Numbered from the stretch's first letter, positions 15,463 through 25,553 are shown. The stretch is 33,866 nucleotides of DNA from an uncultured Methylocystaceae bacterium (GCA_945956975.1 CAMFKC010000002.1:1-33866), one strand, 5' to 3'. Notes: generated from the sequence alone by a model not told the origin. Program-made: numbers and translations.

Positions 15463-17928
15463 ATGGCGGAGGATCAGGCATCCGGTCCGCTCTCGCCGGA
15501 GAGGAATGAGAGCATTTTCCGCAACGACATCCTTCCCGACTACCTGCCGGAGACGATAAGGCCGGCGGCGCGGCCACGGATGATCCTGCTCGGCGGCCAG
15601 CCGGGGGCTGGCAAGACGGCGGTTCTGATTGCGAGCCAGTCGGAGCTCGACCAATCGGGGCCGACGATCCGCATCGTCGGCGACGATCTGCGTTCCTATC
15701 ATCCGCAGTTTCGCGCGTTCCAGCGCCAGGATCCGGAAACGGCGTCTCAGTTCACCCAGATGGATGCCGGACGCTGGACCGAAAAGCTGCTGGCAGCGGC
15801 CGCCGAGCGCCAGGTGAACATCGTCTTCGAAACCACGATGCGCACACCGGAGAATGTCGCTCGCGTCATCGGCATGGCCCGCGAGGCTGGCTACGAGGTC
15901 GAGGCTCGAGCGGTCGCCGTCAATCCACGGCTCAGCTGGCAGGGAAACCATTTCCGTTTTGAGGAAATGCTGCACGCCGGCGACGCGGCGCGCATTCCGC
16001 CGCAGCATGTCCACGATGCGGCCGTCGCAGGCCTGCGCGTCAGTCTCGAAAAGCTGGAAAACGAAAACCTGGTCGGCCGCGTCCAGCTGCGAACGCGGGG
16101 AGGGACGATCCTCTATGACAATGAACGAAGCGAGGCGGGATGGTCGCAGCCACCCCACGCGCGGCTTGCGCTCGAACGCGAGCAATCTCGGCCGATGACA
16201 CGCGGCGAACTGCAGCGCTTCTCCGACGACTGGAACCACGTTCTCGCCCGCATGGAAGAGCGGCGCGCGCCGGAGGATCGGATCGCCACGATCAGGTCAC
16301 AGGCTGCGGATGACGTCAATCATCTCCTCGCACAGCGCCGTGCTGCGGACAGCGAGGATGGGCAGCGGCGCGGCCGATCGATTTTCCAGAACCGCGCCGA
16401 TGCACTCGGCATGTTCGTCGAGCTTTACGACAACGCGTTGCGCGATGCGGAACGCCGACCGATCGGCAATGTCGAGGCGCATGCGGTCGGGAGGCTGGCG
16501 CAGAGCTACATGGCGTTGCGGCTTGTCGAGGCGGCGAGGGATATGGGCCTGCTTCCCGACGACGGACGAATGGTCACGACGCGGGCTTCCGTGCAAGATA
16601 AGCAGGCATCGCGCGAATTTCCGGCTGCCCATCGGCTGCCGGTTGACCTCGCTGTCGAAAGGGCGGACGGTTCACGCCGTCGCTTGACCGAACATTTTGG
16701 AGTGGAGCTCAACCGGGTTGCGATCGACCGCGAGGTCTTCGGCCCGACAGACCGGATGTCGCGTCTCACCAATGTCGCGGATTCCTGGCTTGAAGCTGCC
16801 GGCATGCGCAGCTCCCTTGCCCGGGCTGCAGACGCTGTCGCCGAGGGCTTGGTCACTGCCAATGAAGCGATGACCCATATCCTCGAACCCGGGTATGCGG
16901 CAGCGGTCGCCGACGCGCGGCGAAAACTGGAGCGGAACATCACGCTCGCCGAGCGGACCTCTATCGCGACCACAGTGGTCGATGTGTCCGGAGAGCCTTT
17001 CCGAGCAGGACCGGGCGATCTCAGGCTAGGCACCAAAGATATCGCAAGTCGATCACGAGCGTTAGCGATGATGGAGGCAGTCTTTGTTGAAACGGCGCGT
17101 CATGCTCGCCTGGACGAGGAGCGACGGCGAACCCTGTCTGCGTTCGTGGCGGGCATAGCCGAGAATGAGCGTAACCTGGGGCTTGGCCGGGATGTCCAGC
17201 CCGTCCGACGCGGGGCGCTCGTTCCTGCTCGTCAACTGCCGGACCTGACGGAAGGCGAAATCGAGGAGCGCTTGCAGCATTCCAACCGCCTTGCGGGAAA
17301 ACGCGCCGAGATTGAGAACCTGTCGCGGCTCGTATTCGGCAATAGCCAAGCGGTGTCATCGTCGGTGCTGAGCATCCGCGATGCAGGTAGCGGCGCGGCC
17401 GCCGGTGACGATGTCCGCGAGGGCCGACTTGGGGAACTGGCCGGGGAGGGGAAAGGCTGGCTGCGGGGACCAAGTCCCGCGCGGCAGGCCGCGGAAGCCC
17501 ATGCGCCCCAGCTCGCGGCGGCATTGGCGGATTACGGACATGCGGTGGATTTCGAGCGCCACCAGATCGTGACCCAACATCGTGAAACGCAGGCGCGGCA
17601 GCGCGTGGAAATCCCGGCGCCGTCGCCGAAACTGATGGAAGTCTTGAAAAGCGACGGTCCCGACGAGGTTCGCCGCCTGAACACCGAACCATCCCTTCGT
17701 CGCGAGCTGGAGACGATGACGCTAGCGATCAACAGGCGTCTTTCGCCAGCAGATAGGGCCGATCTCAAGGAGGGCAGCCTCGCGCGCGTTGCCGCCTCGC
17801 TCGGAGTTTCACGGGATCAAGCTGCGTCCCTAAGACACGTCCAGGAGCGGACGCGTGCGTTGCAGGAGCGCAATCTTCGCCAGAACCGCGATCTCTCTCG
17901 TGGAAACCAGATCGGAATTCGCCGTTGA
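15463..17928 (+). CDS. Zeta toxin domain-containing protein (821 aa)
   Basis: ILLGGQPGAGKTAVL (Walker A), GDDLRSYHPQF, IVFETTMRTPENV match the zeta-toxin/UDP-GlcNAc kinase pattern; long C-terminal extension. Confidence 0.85.
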   Translation: MAEDQASGPLSPERNESIFRNDILPDYLPETIRPAARPRMILLGGQPGAGKTAVLIASQSELDQSGPTIRIVGDDLRSYHPQFRAFQRQDPETASQFTQMDAGRWTEKLLAAAAERQVNIVFETTMRTPENVARVIGMAREAGYEVEARAVAVNPRLSWQGNHFRFEEMLHAGDAARIPPQHVHDAAVAGLRVSLEKLENENLVGRVQLRTRGGTILYDNERSEAGWSQPPHARLALEREQSRPMTRGELQRFSDDWNHVLARMEERRAPEDRIATIRSQAADDVNHLLAQRRAADSEDGQRRGRSIFQNRADALGMFVELYDNALRDAERRPIGNVEAHAVGRLAQSYMALRLVEAARDMGLLPDDGRMVTTRASVQDKQASREFPAAHRLPVDLAVERADGSRRRLTEHFGVELNRVAIDREVFGPTDRMSRLTNVADSWLEAAGMRSSLARAADAVAEGLVTANEAMTHILEPGYAAAVADARRKLERNITLAERTSIATTVVDVSGEPFRAGPGDLRLGTKDIASRSRALAMMEAVFVETARHARLDEERRRTLSAFVAGIAENERNLGLGRDVQPVRRGALVPARQLPDLTEGEIEERLQHSNRLAGKRAEIENLSRLVFGNSQAVSSSVLSIRDAGSGAAAGDDVREGRLGELAGEGKGWLRGPSPARQAAEAHAPQLAAALADYGHAVDFERHQIVTQHRETQARQRVEIPAPSPKLMEVLKSDGPDEVRRLNTEPSLRRELETMTLAINRRLSPADRADLKEGSLARVAASLGVSRDQAASLRHVQERTRALQERNLRQNRDLSRGNQIGIRR

Positions 17929-17938
17929 CGACGAACTC

Positions 17939-17962
17939 GGCAGGCGCACAGCAGCCTGCCGC
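17939..17962. terminator. Hairpin between convergent genes
   Basis: CGGCAGGC-GCACAGCA-GCCTGCCG, perfect 8-bp arms, between zeta stop (17928) and the minus CDS stop (17981). Confidence 0.6.
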
Positions 17963-17980
17963 GCACCATTTCTGGCCGTC

Positions 17981-18310
17981 TCAAGGTGTCGTTCCGCCCG
18001 CTCTGAAGGGCACGTTGCCCGCTGGCTGCCACTCGATTGCTCCAGGGTGGACGGTGGTGACGGTCGCTAGTTGGCCCTGCAGCAGTATTCGAACGCCGCA
18101 GAAGACGACTAGGTTCTTGCCTTCCACCCGCATCTTAAGACCTTCCTCGGCGGGTCGGAGGAACGCGCGGGCGTCCTCGAAGGTGAGCAGCTTGTCGGCG
18201 TTGGTAGTGTTGATCGCCAGGCAATAGCCGCAGCATTTCCCGCAGAGCTTTTCGGCAACGCATCGGGAATGTGCAATCGGCACGAAGGCTTCGGCGGCAT
18301 GTTTGTACAT
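17981..18310 (-). CDS. Cysteine-motif small protein (109 aa) downstream of luxI
   Basis: MYKHAAEAFVPIAHSRCVAEKLCGKCCGYCLAINTTNADKLLTFEDARAFLRPAEEGLKMRVEGKNLVVFCGVRILL...; CxxCCxxC motif. Confidence 0.7.
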   Translation of the reverse strand: MYKHAAEAFVPIAHSRCVAEKLCGKCCGYCLAINTTNADKLLTFEDARAFLRPAEEGLKMRVEGKNLVVFCGVRILLQGQLATVTTVHPGAIEWQPAGNVPFRAGGTTP

Positions 18311-18377
18311 GGCAGCAACTCCAGGATTTCGATCGTTCCGGCCGAGCGGAGCTCGTGCTCGGCCGAAGGAGGGCGGT

Positions 18378-19034
18378 TCATGCGGATATCCGAGCGGGTT
18401 CGGGGACGGCCCGGGCCGGAAAGGCCGGCCGACGGTAAAGCCGGTCATTGACCTTGAGCTTCGCCCGCATTGCATCGAGCACGCGGCTCGAAACCTCGAA
18501 TGCACCGCAGCAGACTGGGAAGCGGCCATACCCGTCGGACCGGCCGAGTTCGTCGAGTTCCGCTCCGGCTTGTCTGTAGACCCGCTTCATATGCGGCTCG
18601 TAGTTCGAGATCATCGTATGAATGCCACTGTCGAGCGCGACCTCGCAAAGTGCCAGGAGTAGGAGGCAGAACGCGCGATCGGGACGCATGTCCGATTTGA
18701 TCGCGTCCTCGTCGATGCACATCCGCGTGCCCTCCCAGATTCCTGGTGCGACGAGGTCGCAGGCCTCGGGAAACGTGTCCCTGAACACGTCGTAGAGCAA
18801 GGTCGGTCCGGTCGTCGGCATCAGGCGAACGGAGCCGAAGAGCCGCTCCTTCTCCTCGTCGCACCACAACAGGTAGGCCGGGTGCAGATCGTCATAACGG
18901 TCGCTTTCGCGCGGGCCGGACACGGGAACATCCCAGCCCAACCTATCCGCGAAGACCTTCTTCCTGAGCCTGAACGACTGATCGAGGAGATCGCGATGTT
19001 TTTGGTACTCGTGCGCCTGAACAAGAATGTACAA
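18378..19034 (-). CDS. LuxI-family acyl-homoserine-lactone synthase
   Basis: YILVQAHEYQKHRDLLDQSFRLRKKVFADRLGWDVPV...FGSVRLMPTTGPTLLYDVF...WEGTRMCIDE; conserved autoinducer synthase residues. TTG at 19034 preferred (GGAGG 5 nt upstream); ATG at 19046 is the alternative. Confidence 0.92.
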   Translation of the reverse strand: MYILVQAHEYQKHRDLLDQSFRLRKKVFADRLGWDVPVSGPRESDRYDDLHPAYLLWCDEEKERLFGSVRLMPTTGPTLLYDVFRDTFPEACDLVAPGIWEGTRMCIDEDAIKSDMRPDRAFCLLLLALCEVALDSGIHTMISNYEPHMKRVYRQAGAELDELGRSDGYGRFPVCCGAFEVSSRVLDAMRAKLKVNDRLYRRPAFPARAVPEPARISA

Positions 19035-19102
19035 GTGTGCCTCCATAGGTTGATGGAGGTCATCATGAGGATCAGAAGACGTGCGATAAATTCCCCAGAT
19101 GG

Positions 19103-19122
19103 ATACCCTCAGCTGGGGGTAT
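19103..19122. promoter_or_regulatory. 20-bp palindrome upstream of luxI, candidate lux-type box
   Basis: ATACCCTCAGCTGGGGGTAT, one mismatched pair; overlaps the luxR stop and lies 68 bp upstream of the luxI TTG. Confidence 0.5.
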
Positions 19123-19846
19123 TGCCAAACGGATGAATCAGGCGCAGCTGAATCGCTCGGGCGATCGTATAGGTGATCGTGCCGCCACCGAGCTTGTTGC
19201 GAGCGGACTTGAGGTAGGCCCGAGTGGTGTGCTCGGACAGTTTCAGCATGAGGGCGATATCGACGCTGTCCTTGCCGAGGGCCCTCCAATGCAGGCATTC
19301 GAGTTCGCGCGCTGAAAGCTGTGGAATGGGATCATGCTCGCCATAGAGCTCGAAGATCGCTTTGTGATGGATCAGAAATGCGAGCTCCAGCCACTCCTCC
19401 CGATACTGGGCGACGGTTGCGCTCCATTCATCGCCGGCCCGCCGCGAATTCAACGAGAGCAGCGCCCGTCGCGATTTATCGACGATCGGAATTGAATAGC
19501 CATTGGCGCCAACTCCGTGGTCTTGGGCATCGAGCAGAAACTCGTGGGCGGCCTGTGGAATTTCGACTTCGCGCCAGTCGAACGGCAACTGCCGAACGAG
19601 ACCCTCGCGGAGAACAGGGTCAATCTTGACATAGTCGCGCAGGAGGTAACGGGAAACCCAAGTGGCATTGTAGGTCGTGCGCACATAAGGAGTGTCGATA
19701 ATATCGACTATAGTAAGTGCGAGGTGATACGTCGCGAAATCGACGCCATATGCCAGCTGGAATATCTGAAGTGCATCCTGAACGCTCTCGGCGTCCTGGA
19801 CCTCAAGTGCAATCCTCTCGAACCGAGGAGGTCGTTCTGCATTCAT
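19109..19846 (-). CDS. LuxR-family AHL-responsive transcriptional regulator
   Basis: AHL-binding pattern TTYNATWVSRYLLRDYVKIDPV and GANGYSIPI; HTH LSARELECLHWRALGKDSVDIALMLKLSEHTTRAYLKSARNKLG. Confidence 0.92.
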   Translation of the reverse strand: MNAERPPRFERIALEVQDAESVQDALQIFQLAYGVDFATYHLALTIVDIIDTPYVRTTYNATWVSRYLLRDYVKIDPVLREGLVRQLPFDWREVEIPQAAHEFLLDAQDHGVGANGYSIPIVDKSRRALLSLNSRRAGDEWSATVAQYREEWLELAFLIHHKAIFELYGEHDPIPQLSARELECLHWRALGKDSVDIALMLKLSEHTTRAYLKSARNKLGGGTITYTIARAIQLRLIHPFGNTPS

Positions 19847-19912
19847 TTGGTTGCTCCAAGGGTGCGGGCGACAGTTCGGCCCGATGTTAGTGGCTATCCT
19901 CCATCTATATGA

Positions 19913-19929
19913 ATGTTATGATATAACAT
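19913..19929. promoter_or_regulatory. AT-rich palindrome upstream of luxR
   Basis: ATGTTAT-GAT-ATAACAT, perfect 7-bp arms, 67 bp upstream of the luxR ATG. Confidence 0.4.
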
Positions 19930-20033
19930 ATCGCATAATCGGGCTTATGGAACAGCGCAGCGGTGACCGAGAGCGCTGTAAGGTTCGAAACCCTGACGCC
20001 GAGCGAAGCCCGGCGGCAGAGATCGTCAGCCTT

Positions 20034-21530
20034 TCACCGCATCGTCGGCATCACGAAATCGGCGCCGGAGCGGACGCCGGTCGGCCAGCGCGTCGTGATG
20101 GTCTTGAGCTTGGTGTAGAACCGCACGCCTTCCGGGCCGTGCATGTGATGATCGCCAAACAGCGAATCCTTCCAGCCGCCGAAGGAATGGAACGCCATCG
20201 GAACCGGGATCGGCACGTTGATGCCGACCATGCCGACCTGGATCTGGTGCGCGAATTCGCGGGCGGCGTCACCGTCGCGGGTGAAGATCGCCGTGCCGTT
20301 GCCGAACTGGTGCTCGTTGATCATCCGGGCCGCCGTGTCGTAGTCCGGCACGCGCGCCACAGCGAGAACCGGACCGAAGATCTCTTCCTTATAGATCTTC
20401 ATGTCACTGGTGACGTTGTCGAAGAGCGTACCGCCGAGGAAGTAGCCGTTCTCGTAGCCCTGCATGGCGAAGCCACGGCCATCGACCACGAGTGTCGCGC
20501 CTTCGGCAACGCCGGTATCGATGTAGCCACGAACCTTGTCGAGATGCTGCTTAGTGACCAACGGCCCCATCTCGGCATCGGGATCCGTGCCGGGACCGAT
20601 CTTCAGGGAGCGGACCCGCGGCTCGAGCTTCGCCATCAGGGCTTCCGCCGTTTGCTCGCCGACCGGAACAGCAACGGAGATCGCCATGCAGCGTTCGCCG
20701 GCCGCGCCATAGGCGGCGCCCATCAGCGCGTCAACCGCTTGGTTCATGTCGGCATCGGGCATGATGATCATGTGGTTTTTGGCCCCGCCGAGCGCCTGGC
20801 AGCGCTTCTTGTTACGCGAGGCGGTCTCGTAGATGTACTGGGCGATCGGCGTCGAGCCGACGAAGCTTACGGCCGAGATGTCGGGATCGGTCAGGATTGC
20901 ATCGACCGCTTCCTTGTCACCCTGGAGCACGGTGAAGACACCATCCGGAAGGCCGGCTTCCTTCAGCCATGCGGCAAGCAGAAGCGACGCGGAGGGGTCG
21001 CGTTCCGAGGGCTTCAGGATGAAGCAGTTGCCGCAGGCGAGCGCGACCGGGAACATCCACATCGGCACCATGACCGGAAAGTTGAACGGCGTGATGCCGG
21101 CGACGATACCGAGCGGCTGGCGCAGCGAATGGCTGTCTACGCGCGTGCCGACATTCTCCGTGACCTCACCCTTCAGGAGCTGCGGCGCGGAGGTTGCGAA
21201 CTCGACGACTTCCATGCCGCGCTGGATTTCGCCCTTGGCGTCGGAGAGAACCTTGCCGTGCTCGGCCGTGATGACGGCGGCGAGATCGTCGATGCGCTCC
21301 TCGAGGATATGCAGGAACTTGTTCAGGATGCGAGCGCGGCGCAGCGGCGTGGTGGCGCCCCACTTCGGCGCGACGGCCTTTGCGGTGGCAACGGCGGCGC
21401 GGACTTCGTCGGTGGATGCAAGCGCGACTTCAGCCGCGACTTCGCCGGTTGCCGGATTATAGACGGGAGCCTTGCGCCTGCTGCCGGCGACGAGCTTGCC
21501 GCCGATGAAATGGGAAATTTCCTTTGTCAT
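20034..21530 (-). CDS. mmsA: CoA-acylating methylmalonate-semialdehyde dehydrogenase
   Basis: [31 protein letters not shown]...[19 protein letters not shown]...[17 protein letters not shown]; classic IolA/MmsA. Confidence 0.95.
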   Translation of the reverse strand: MTKEISHFIGGKLVAGSRRKAPVYNPATGEVAAEVALASTDEVRAAVATAKAVAPKWGATTPLRRARILNKFLHILEERIDDLAAVITAEHGKVLSDAKGEIQRGMEVVEFATSAPQLLKGEVTENVGTRVDSHSLRQPLGIVAGITPFNFPVMVPMWMFPVALACGNCFILKPSERDPSASLLLAAWLKEAGLPDGVFTVLQGDKEAVDAILTDPDISAVSFVGSTPIAQYIYETASRNKKRCQALGGAKNHMIIMPDADMNQAVDALMGAAYGAAGERCMAISVAVPVGEQTAEALMAKLEPRVRSLKIGPGTDPDAEMGPLVTKQHLDKVRGYIDTGVAEGATLVVDGRGFAMQGYENGYFLGGTLFDNVTSDMKIYKEEIFGPVLAVARVPDYDTAARMINEHQFGNGTAIFTRDGDAAREFAHQIQVGMVGINVPIPVPMAFHSFGGWKDSLFGDHHMHGPEGVRFYTKLKTITTRWPTGVRSGADFVMPTMR

Positions 21531-21576
21531 ACGGTCCTCCTGTTGAAGCTTGTAGTGCCGACCGTCAGGCGGCCGA

Positions 21577-22383
21577 TTACGCGTCCCGTTCCATGATCCA
21601 CCTCACCGCAGGGTCCGGGATGAAGCGCCACTTGCGCAGCGGCCCGGCCATGACGTTGAGGTAGTACATCTCGAAACCGTAGGGAGCGCCGCAGGGATGA
21701 TGCCCGCGGGGTACGAGAACGACATCGCCGTCCTTCACCGCCATGGTCTCGTCCAGTAGCCCGTCGTCAGTGTAGACCCGCTGGATACCGAAGCCGTCGG
21801 CGGGGTTCAGGCGGTGGTAGTAGGTCTCTTCGAGATAGGTGATGCGTGGAAAGTCGTCCTCGTCGTGGCGATGGGAGGGGAAGCTCGACCAATGGCCGGC
21901 GGGCGTGAACACCTCGGTGACGAGGAGCGAGTCACAGTAATCCTCGTTTTCCATCGCGATATTGTTGATGTAACGGGTGTTCGTGCCTTTGCCCCGCTCC
22001 GTCAGCGAGATGCCTTCCGGCCCGATACGGCGGGCCTTGTGGCCGCCCTTTCCCGGAGCGGCGCAGACGGCGATGATGCAGTCGGTCGTCGCGGCCGCTT
22101 CCCAGCTCTCGCCGTTCGGCACATAGAGGCAGTGCGGCGGTGTCCTCTCGAAGACGTTCATGCGGTCGCCAAGCACGCCCCAGTCCGTGCCGGCAGCAGT
22201 GAAGGCCGCCTTTCCTTCGACCATGACGAGGATGACCTCGTTCGTTCCGGTCGCCTCTTCGACGCGCTCGCCTTCACGCAGCCTATAAAGCGAAAAGCCG
22301 ACATAGCGCCAGCCGGCGGACTGAGCGGTGATCTCATGCACCTTGCCGTGGGCGCCAAATGGTTTGCAAAGAAGCTCTAGCAT
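21577..22383 (-). CDS. iolB: 5-deoxy-glucuronate isomerase
   Basis: [35 protein letters not shown]...[40 protein letters not shown]; IolB. Confidence 0.95.
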   Translation of the reverse strand: MLELLCKPFGAHGKVHEITAQSAGWRYVGFSLYRLREGERVEEATGTNEVILVMVEGKAAFTAAGTDWGVLGDRMNVFERTPPHCLYVPNGESWEAAATTDCIIAVCAAPGKGGHKARRIGPEGISLTERGKGTNTRYINNIAMENEDYCDSLLVTEVFTPAGHWSSFPSHRHDEDDFPRITYLEETYYHRLNPADGFGIQRVYTDDGLLDETMAVKDGDVVLVPRGHHPCGAPYGFEMYYLNVMAGPLRKWRFIPDPAVRWIMERDA

Positions 22384-22445
22384 AGCGTACTCTCTGAACA
22401 TTCGCTCCGCACGCAGGCCGCTTTCAGAACGCGGCATGCACCAAT

Positions 22446-24377
22446 TCAACTGGAGCGCCGGGCATCACTCCCGTTTTCCTTTGCGGTCCCACGGGCCGCA
22501 TCCCAAACTTCGCAAAGCTGGGCATAGCGCCGTGCCATATCCGAGACGGCAGCGGCATCGCTGATTTCGCCTTTAAGCCATGTCCGCGCCACGTCGCCAA
22601 AAATGGTGCGGCCGACGGCGAAGCCTTTGACAAGGTCATAGGAGGCGGCAACGGCAAAGGACTCTGCCAACTCCGTTTCTGGCGCATCGAGACCCAGCAC
22701 AACGATGCCGCGGGTGCGGGAATCGTAGGCTTCAATCGCCGCAATTGTGTTCTGCCAGGCCGCCGCCGTCGTCATGGGCTCGAGCTTCCACCAGTCCGGA
22801 TAGACCTCGATATCGTAGAACTGCCTGATCAGCTGGGCCGTTGTCGTATCTCCCACAGGGCCAACCTTCGAGGGAATGACCTCCAGGAGGAACTCAAGGC
22901 CGTTGCGTCGCGCGGCCTGGTAGAGGCGCTTGACCGTCTCTTCCTGCTTTGCACGCATCACCGCATCGTCGTTCGGATGGCAGAAGCACAGGACCTTGAC
23001 GACGTTGTCGCGCGCCCACTCTTCCAGTCCGCCGCAGTCGAGGCCAAGCTCCGGTTCCAGCATCAGCGGGCGCGAGCCTGGCCATTCGCAGGGCCGCCCG
23101 ACCCAGAGGCCGGTTCCGGCCGCCGCATGCAACGCCTTGCGGCCGATGCGGTTGTCGCACAGGATGCCGTAGCCCGGCCGGCCATCCTGGACCTGCAAGG
23201 CCGCATCCAGGCAGAGCCTCTTGAAGGCGCCGCCTTTCTCCAGCGTGTAGCCGTCCATCTGCTCGAGCTGCATGCGGTGATCGAAGGCGAAGACGCGCAT
23301 GGTCGACCAGTCTCCCTTGCGGTTGGTCGACCAATGTAGCTGCTCCAGTTCCGCGTCGTTACGCAGATCAGGACGCAACACACCGCGTTCGAGAAAGAAA
23401 CGTAGTTCCTCAAGGCTCGGATAGGACGGCGTGCAGCCGTGGCGGCTGACGGCGAAGGCGCCGCAGGCATTGGCGTATTCCAGCGTCTTCGGCCAGGGCT
23501 CGTCATCGAGCCAGCCCTTGAGCAGGCCCGAGAAGAAGCCGTCGCCCGCGCCGAGAACGTTGAACACCTCGATCGGGAAGCCGGGGCCGGATTGCCCCTC
23601 GTCGAGGCAATCCGGGATATCGCCCTCGAAGGCGACCGCCCCTTTCGCGCCGCGCTTGCAGACGAGCGTCGCATCCGAGACCTTGCGCACGGCCCTCAGC
23701 GCTGCGATCGTATCCGTCGAGCCGCCGGCGATATGGAACTCCTCCTCCGTGCCGACGACCAGGTCGAAGAGATGCAGTGTCGATTGCAGCCTGGCCGTCA
23801 CCGCGTCGCTTTCGACGAAGCGGCTCTCGCCATCGCCATGGCCGGCGACGCCCCAAAGGTTCGGGCGATAATCGATGTCGAGCGCGGTCTTCGCTCCGTG
23901 CCTGCGCGCAAGGTTCAGCGCTTTCAGGACCGTCGCCGCCGTGCGGGAGTTCGAAAGATGCGTGCCCGTCGCCAGCACGGAACGCGCCTCGGCGATGAAG
24001 GCTTCGTCGATGTCGTCCTCGCAAAGCGCCATGTCGGCGCAGTTCTCGCGATAGAAGATGAGGGGAAACTGTTCTTCGTCGCGAATGCCGAGCAGCACGA
24101 GGGCGGTCAGGCGCTCCGGGTCGGTCTTCACGCCGCGGATATCGACACCTTCACGGACCAATTGTTCGCGGATGAATCGGCCCATATGCTCGTCGCCGAC
24201 GCCGGTGATGACGGCGCTTTTCAAACCGAGGCGCGCCGTGCCGCAGGCGATGTTGGTCGGGCTGCCGCCGATATATTTGCGGAACGAGCCCATGTCTTCA
24301 AGACGCCCGCCGACCTGCGCGCCGTATAGGTCAACGCTGGAACGGCCAATCGTTATGAGATCGAGAGTTTTCTCCAT
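22446..24377 (-). CDS. iolC: 5-dehydro-2-deoxygluconokinase with C-terminal DUF2090 (bifunctional form)
   Basis: MEKTLDLITIGRSSVDLYGAQVGGRLEDMGSFRKYIGGSPTNIACGTARLG; PfkB NVLGAGDGFFSGLL; DUF2090 C-terminal half. Confidence 0.94.
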   Translation of the reverse strand: MEKTLDLITIGRSSVDLYGAQVGGRLEDMGSFRKYIGGSPTNIACGTARLGLKSAVITGVGDEHMGRFIREQLVREGVDIRGVKTDPERLTALVLLGIRDEEQFPLIFYRENCADMALCEDDIDEAFIAEARSVLATGTHLSNSRTAATVLKALNLARRHGAKTALDIDYRPNLWGVAGHGDGESRFVESDAVTARLQSTLHLFDLVVGTEEEFHIAGGSTDTIAALRAVRKVSDATLVCKRGAKGAVAFEGDIPDCLDEGQSGPGFPIEVFNVLGAGDGFFSGLLKGWLDDEPWPKTLEYANACGAFAVSRHGCTPSYPSLEELRFFLERGVLRPDLRNDAELEQLHWSTNRKGDWSTMRVFAFDHRMQLEQMDGYTLEKGGAFKRLCLDAALQVQDGRPGYGILCDNRIGRKALHAAAGTGLWVGRPCEWPGSRPLMLEPELGLDCGGLEEWARDNVVKVLCFCHPNDDAVMRAKQEETVKRLYQAARRNGLEFLLEVIPSKVGPVGDTTTAQLIRQFYDIEVYPDWWKLEPMTTAAAWQNTIAAIEAYDSRTRGIVVLGLDAPETELAESFAVAASYDLVKGFAVGRTIFGDVARTWLKGEISDAAAVSDMARRYAQLCEVWDAARGTAKENGSDARRSS

Positions 24378-24499
24378 GCGTCCCACTCCACACAAGCTCA
24401 TCGGGTCCTACGCCTTCCGATGCCGCATGCCGGCAGGGCGCAGGTTGGACAGATATGCGGCGCTCGAGGTGCCGCATATCGAGGTCGGTATCGGCTCGA

Positions 24500-25525
24500 T
24501 CAGGTCTTGCGTTTCTTCTGTCGGTACACGTCGGTGACGACGGCCGCCACGATGATCGCGCCCTTGATGATCTCTTGATAATAGGCGTCCACCCGAAGGA
24601 AGGTGAAACCGGACGTCATGACGCCGAGGATGACGGTGCCGATGACCGTGCCGGTGATGCGGCCGACGCCGCCGGCAAGCGAGGTGCCGCCGATGACGGC
24701 CGCCGCGATCGCATCGAGTTCGTACATCACGCCCATGCCAGCCTGCGCCGTTTGCGCACGAGCGGCGGTCACGAGACCGGCAAGCCCGGCGAGCGCTCCG
24801 GCGATTGCGTAGACCTTCACCAGATGCGCCTCGACATTGATGCCCGAGACACGGGCCGCCTGGACGTTCGCGCCGATGGCGTAAGTGAACTTGCCGTAGC
24901 GGGTGTATCGCAGCGCGATGTGAAAGATGACAGCGACGGCGAGGAAGATCACGACGGGCCAGATGCCAGAGCCGATGAAGGTGAACTGGTCGGTCAGACC
25001 CGAGACGGGTTGGCCTTTCGTGTACCACTTGGAGACGCCGCGCGCCGAGACCATCATGCCGAGCGTGGCGATAAAGGGCGGGATGCGCGTATAGGCGATC
25101 AACGCACCATTGATCAGGCCGGCAACAAGGCCGATGAGCAGGCCGATAGCGATGGGAACGATGGCTGGTAGGTCTGCCAGAGCAGGATACATGACCCGGC
25201 TCCAGGTGGAGGATTGGGCGAAACCAGCAGCGATCATCGCCGTCATGCCGACGACCGAGCCGGACGACAGGTCGATGCCTCCGGTGATGATGACTTGGGT
25301 CACGCCGATCGCGATGATGCCGATGACCGAGACCTGAAGGATCATGATCGTCAGGCGCTGCGGATTCATCAGGAAGCTCTGTCCCACGAAAAGCCAGCCT
25401 AGCACTTCGAAGACCAGCGCGATGCCGATGAGAACGAGGAAGATGTTGAGTTCCGGTGGCAGCTTGCGGCGGCCATGTGCGGTTCCATGCCCAGCGGCAT
25501 CGTTCGCCGTCACATTCGTGTTCAT
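24500..25525 (-). CDS. Sugar/inositol ABC transporter permease
   Basis: RbsC-like: GIIAIGVTQVIITGGIDLSSGSVVGMTAMIAAG, NGALIAYTRIPPFIATLGMM, AIAAAVIGGTSLAGGVG. Confidence 0.92.
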   Translation of the reverse strand: MNTNVTANDAAGHGTAHGRRKLPPELNIFLVLIGIALVFEVLGWLFVGQSFLMNPQRLTIMILQVSVIGIIAIGVTQVIITGGIDLSSGSVVGMTAMIAAGFAQSSTWSRVMYPALADLPAIVPIAIGLLIGLVAGLINGALIAYTRIPPFIATLGMMVSARGVSKWYTKGQPVSGLTDQFTFIGSGIWPVVIFLAVAVIFHIALRYTRYGKFTYAIGANVQAARVSGINVEAHLVKVYAIAGALAGLAGLVTAARAQTAQAGMGVMYELDAIAAAVIGGTSLAGGVGRITGTVIGTVILGVMTSGFTFLRVDAYYQEIIKGAIIVAAVVTDVYRQKKRKT

Positions 25526-25553
25526 TTGCCTTCTCCCCTTGAATTGTTGCGGC

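Noticed and set aside
19103-19122. Reading the luxR-luxI palindrome as a Rho-independent terminator
   Set aside because: No downstream T-tract on the minus strand and it lies upstream of a co-oriented luxI, so operator is preferred, though not proven.
19851-21596. 581-aa plus-strand ORF
   Set aside because: Antisense shadow of mmsA, which is clearly real on minus.
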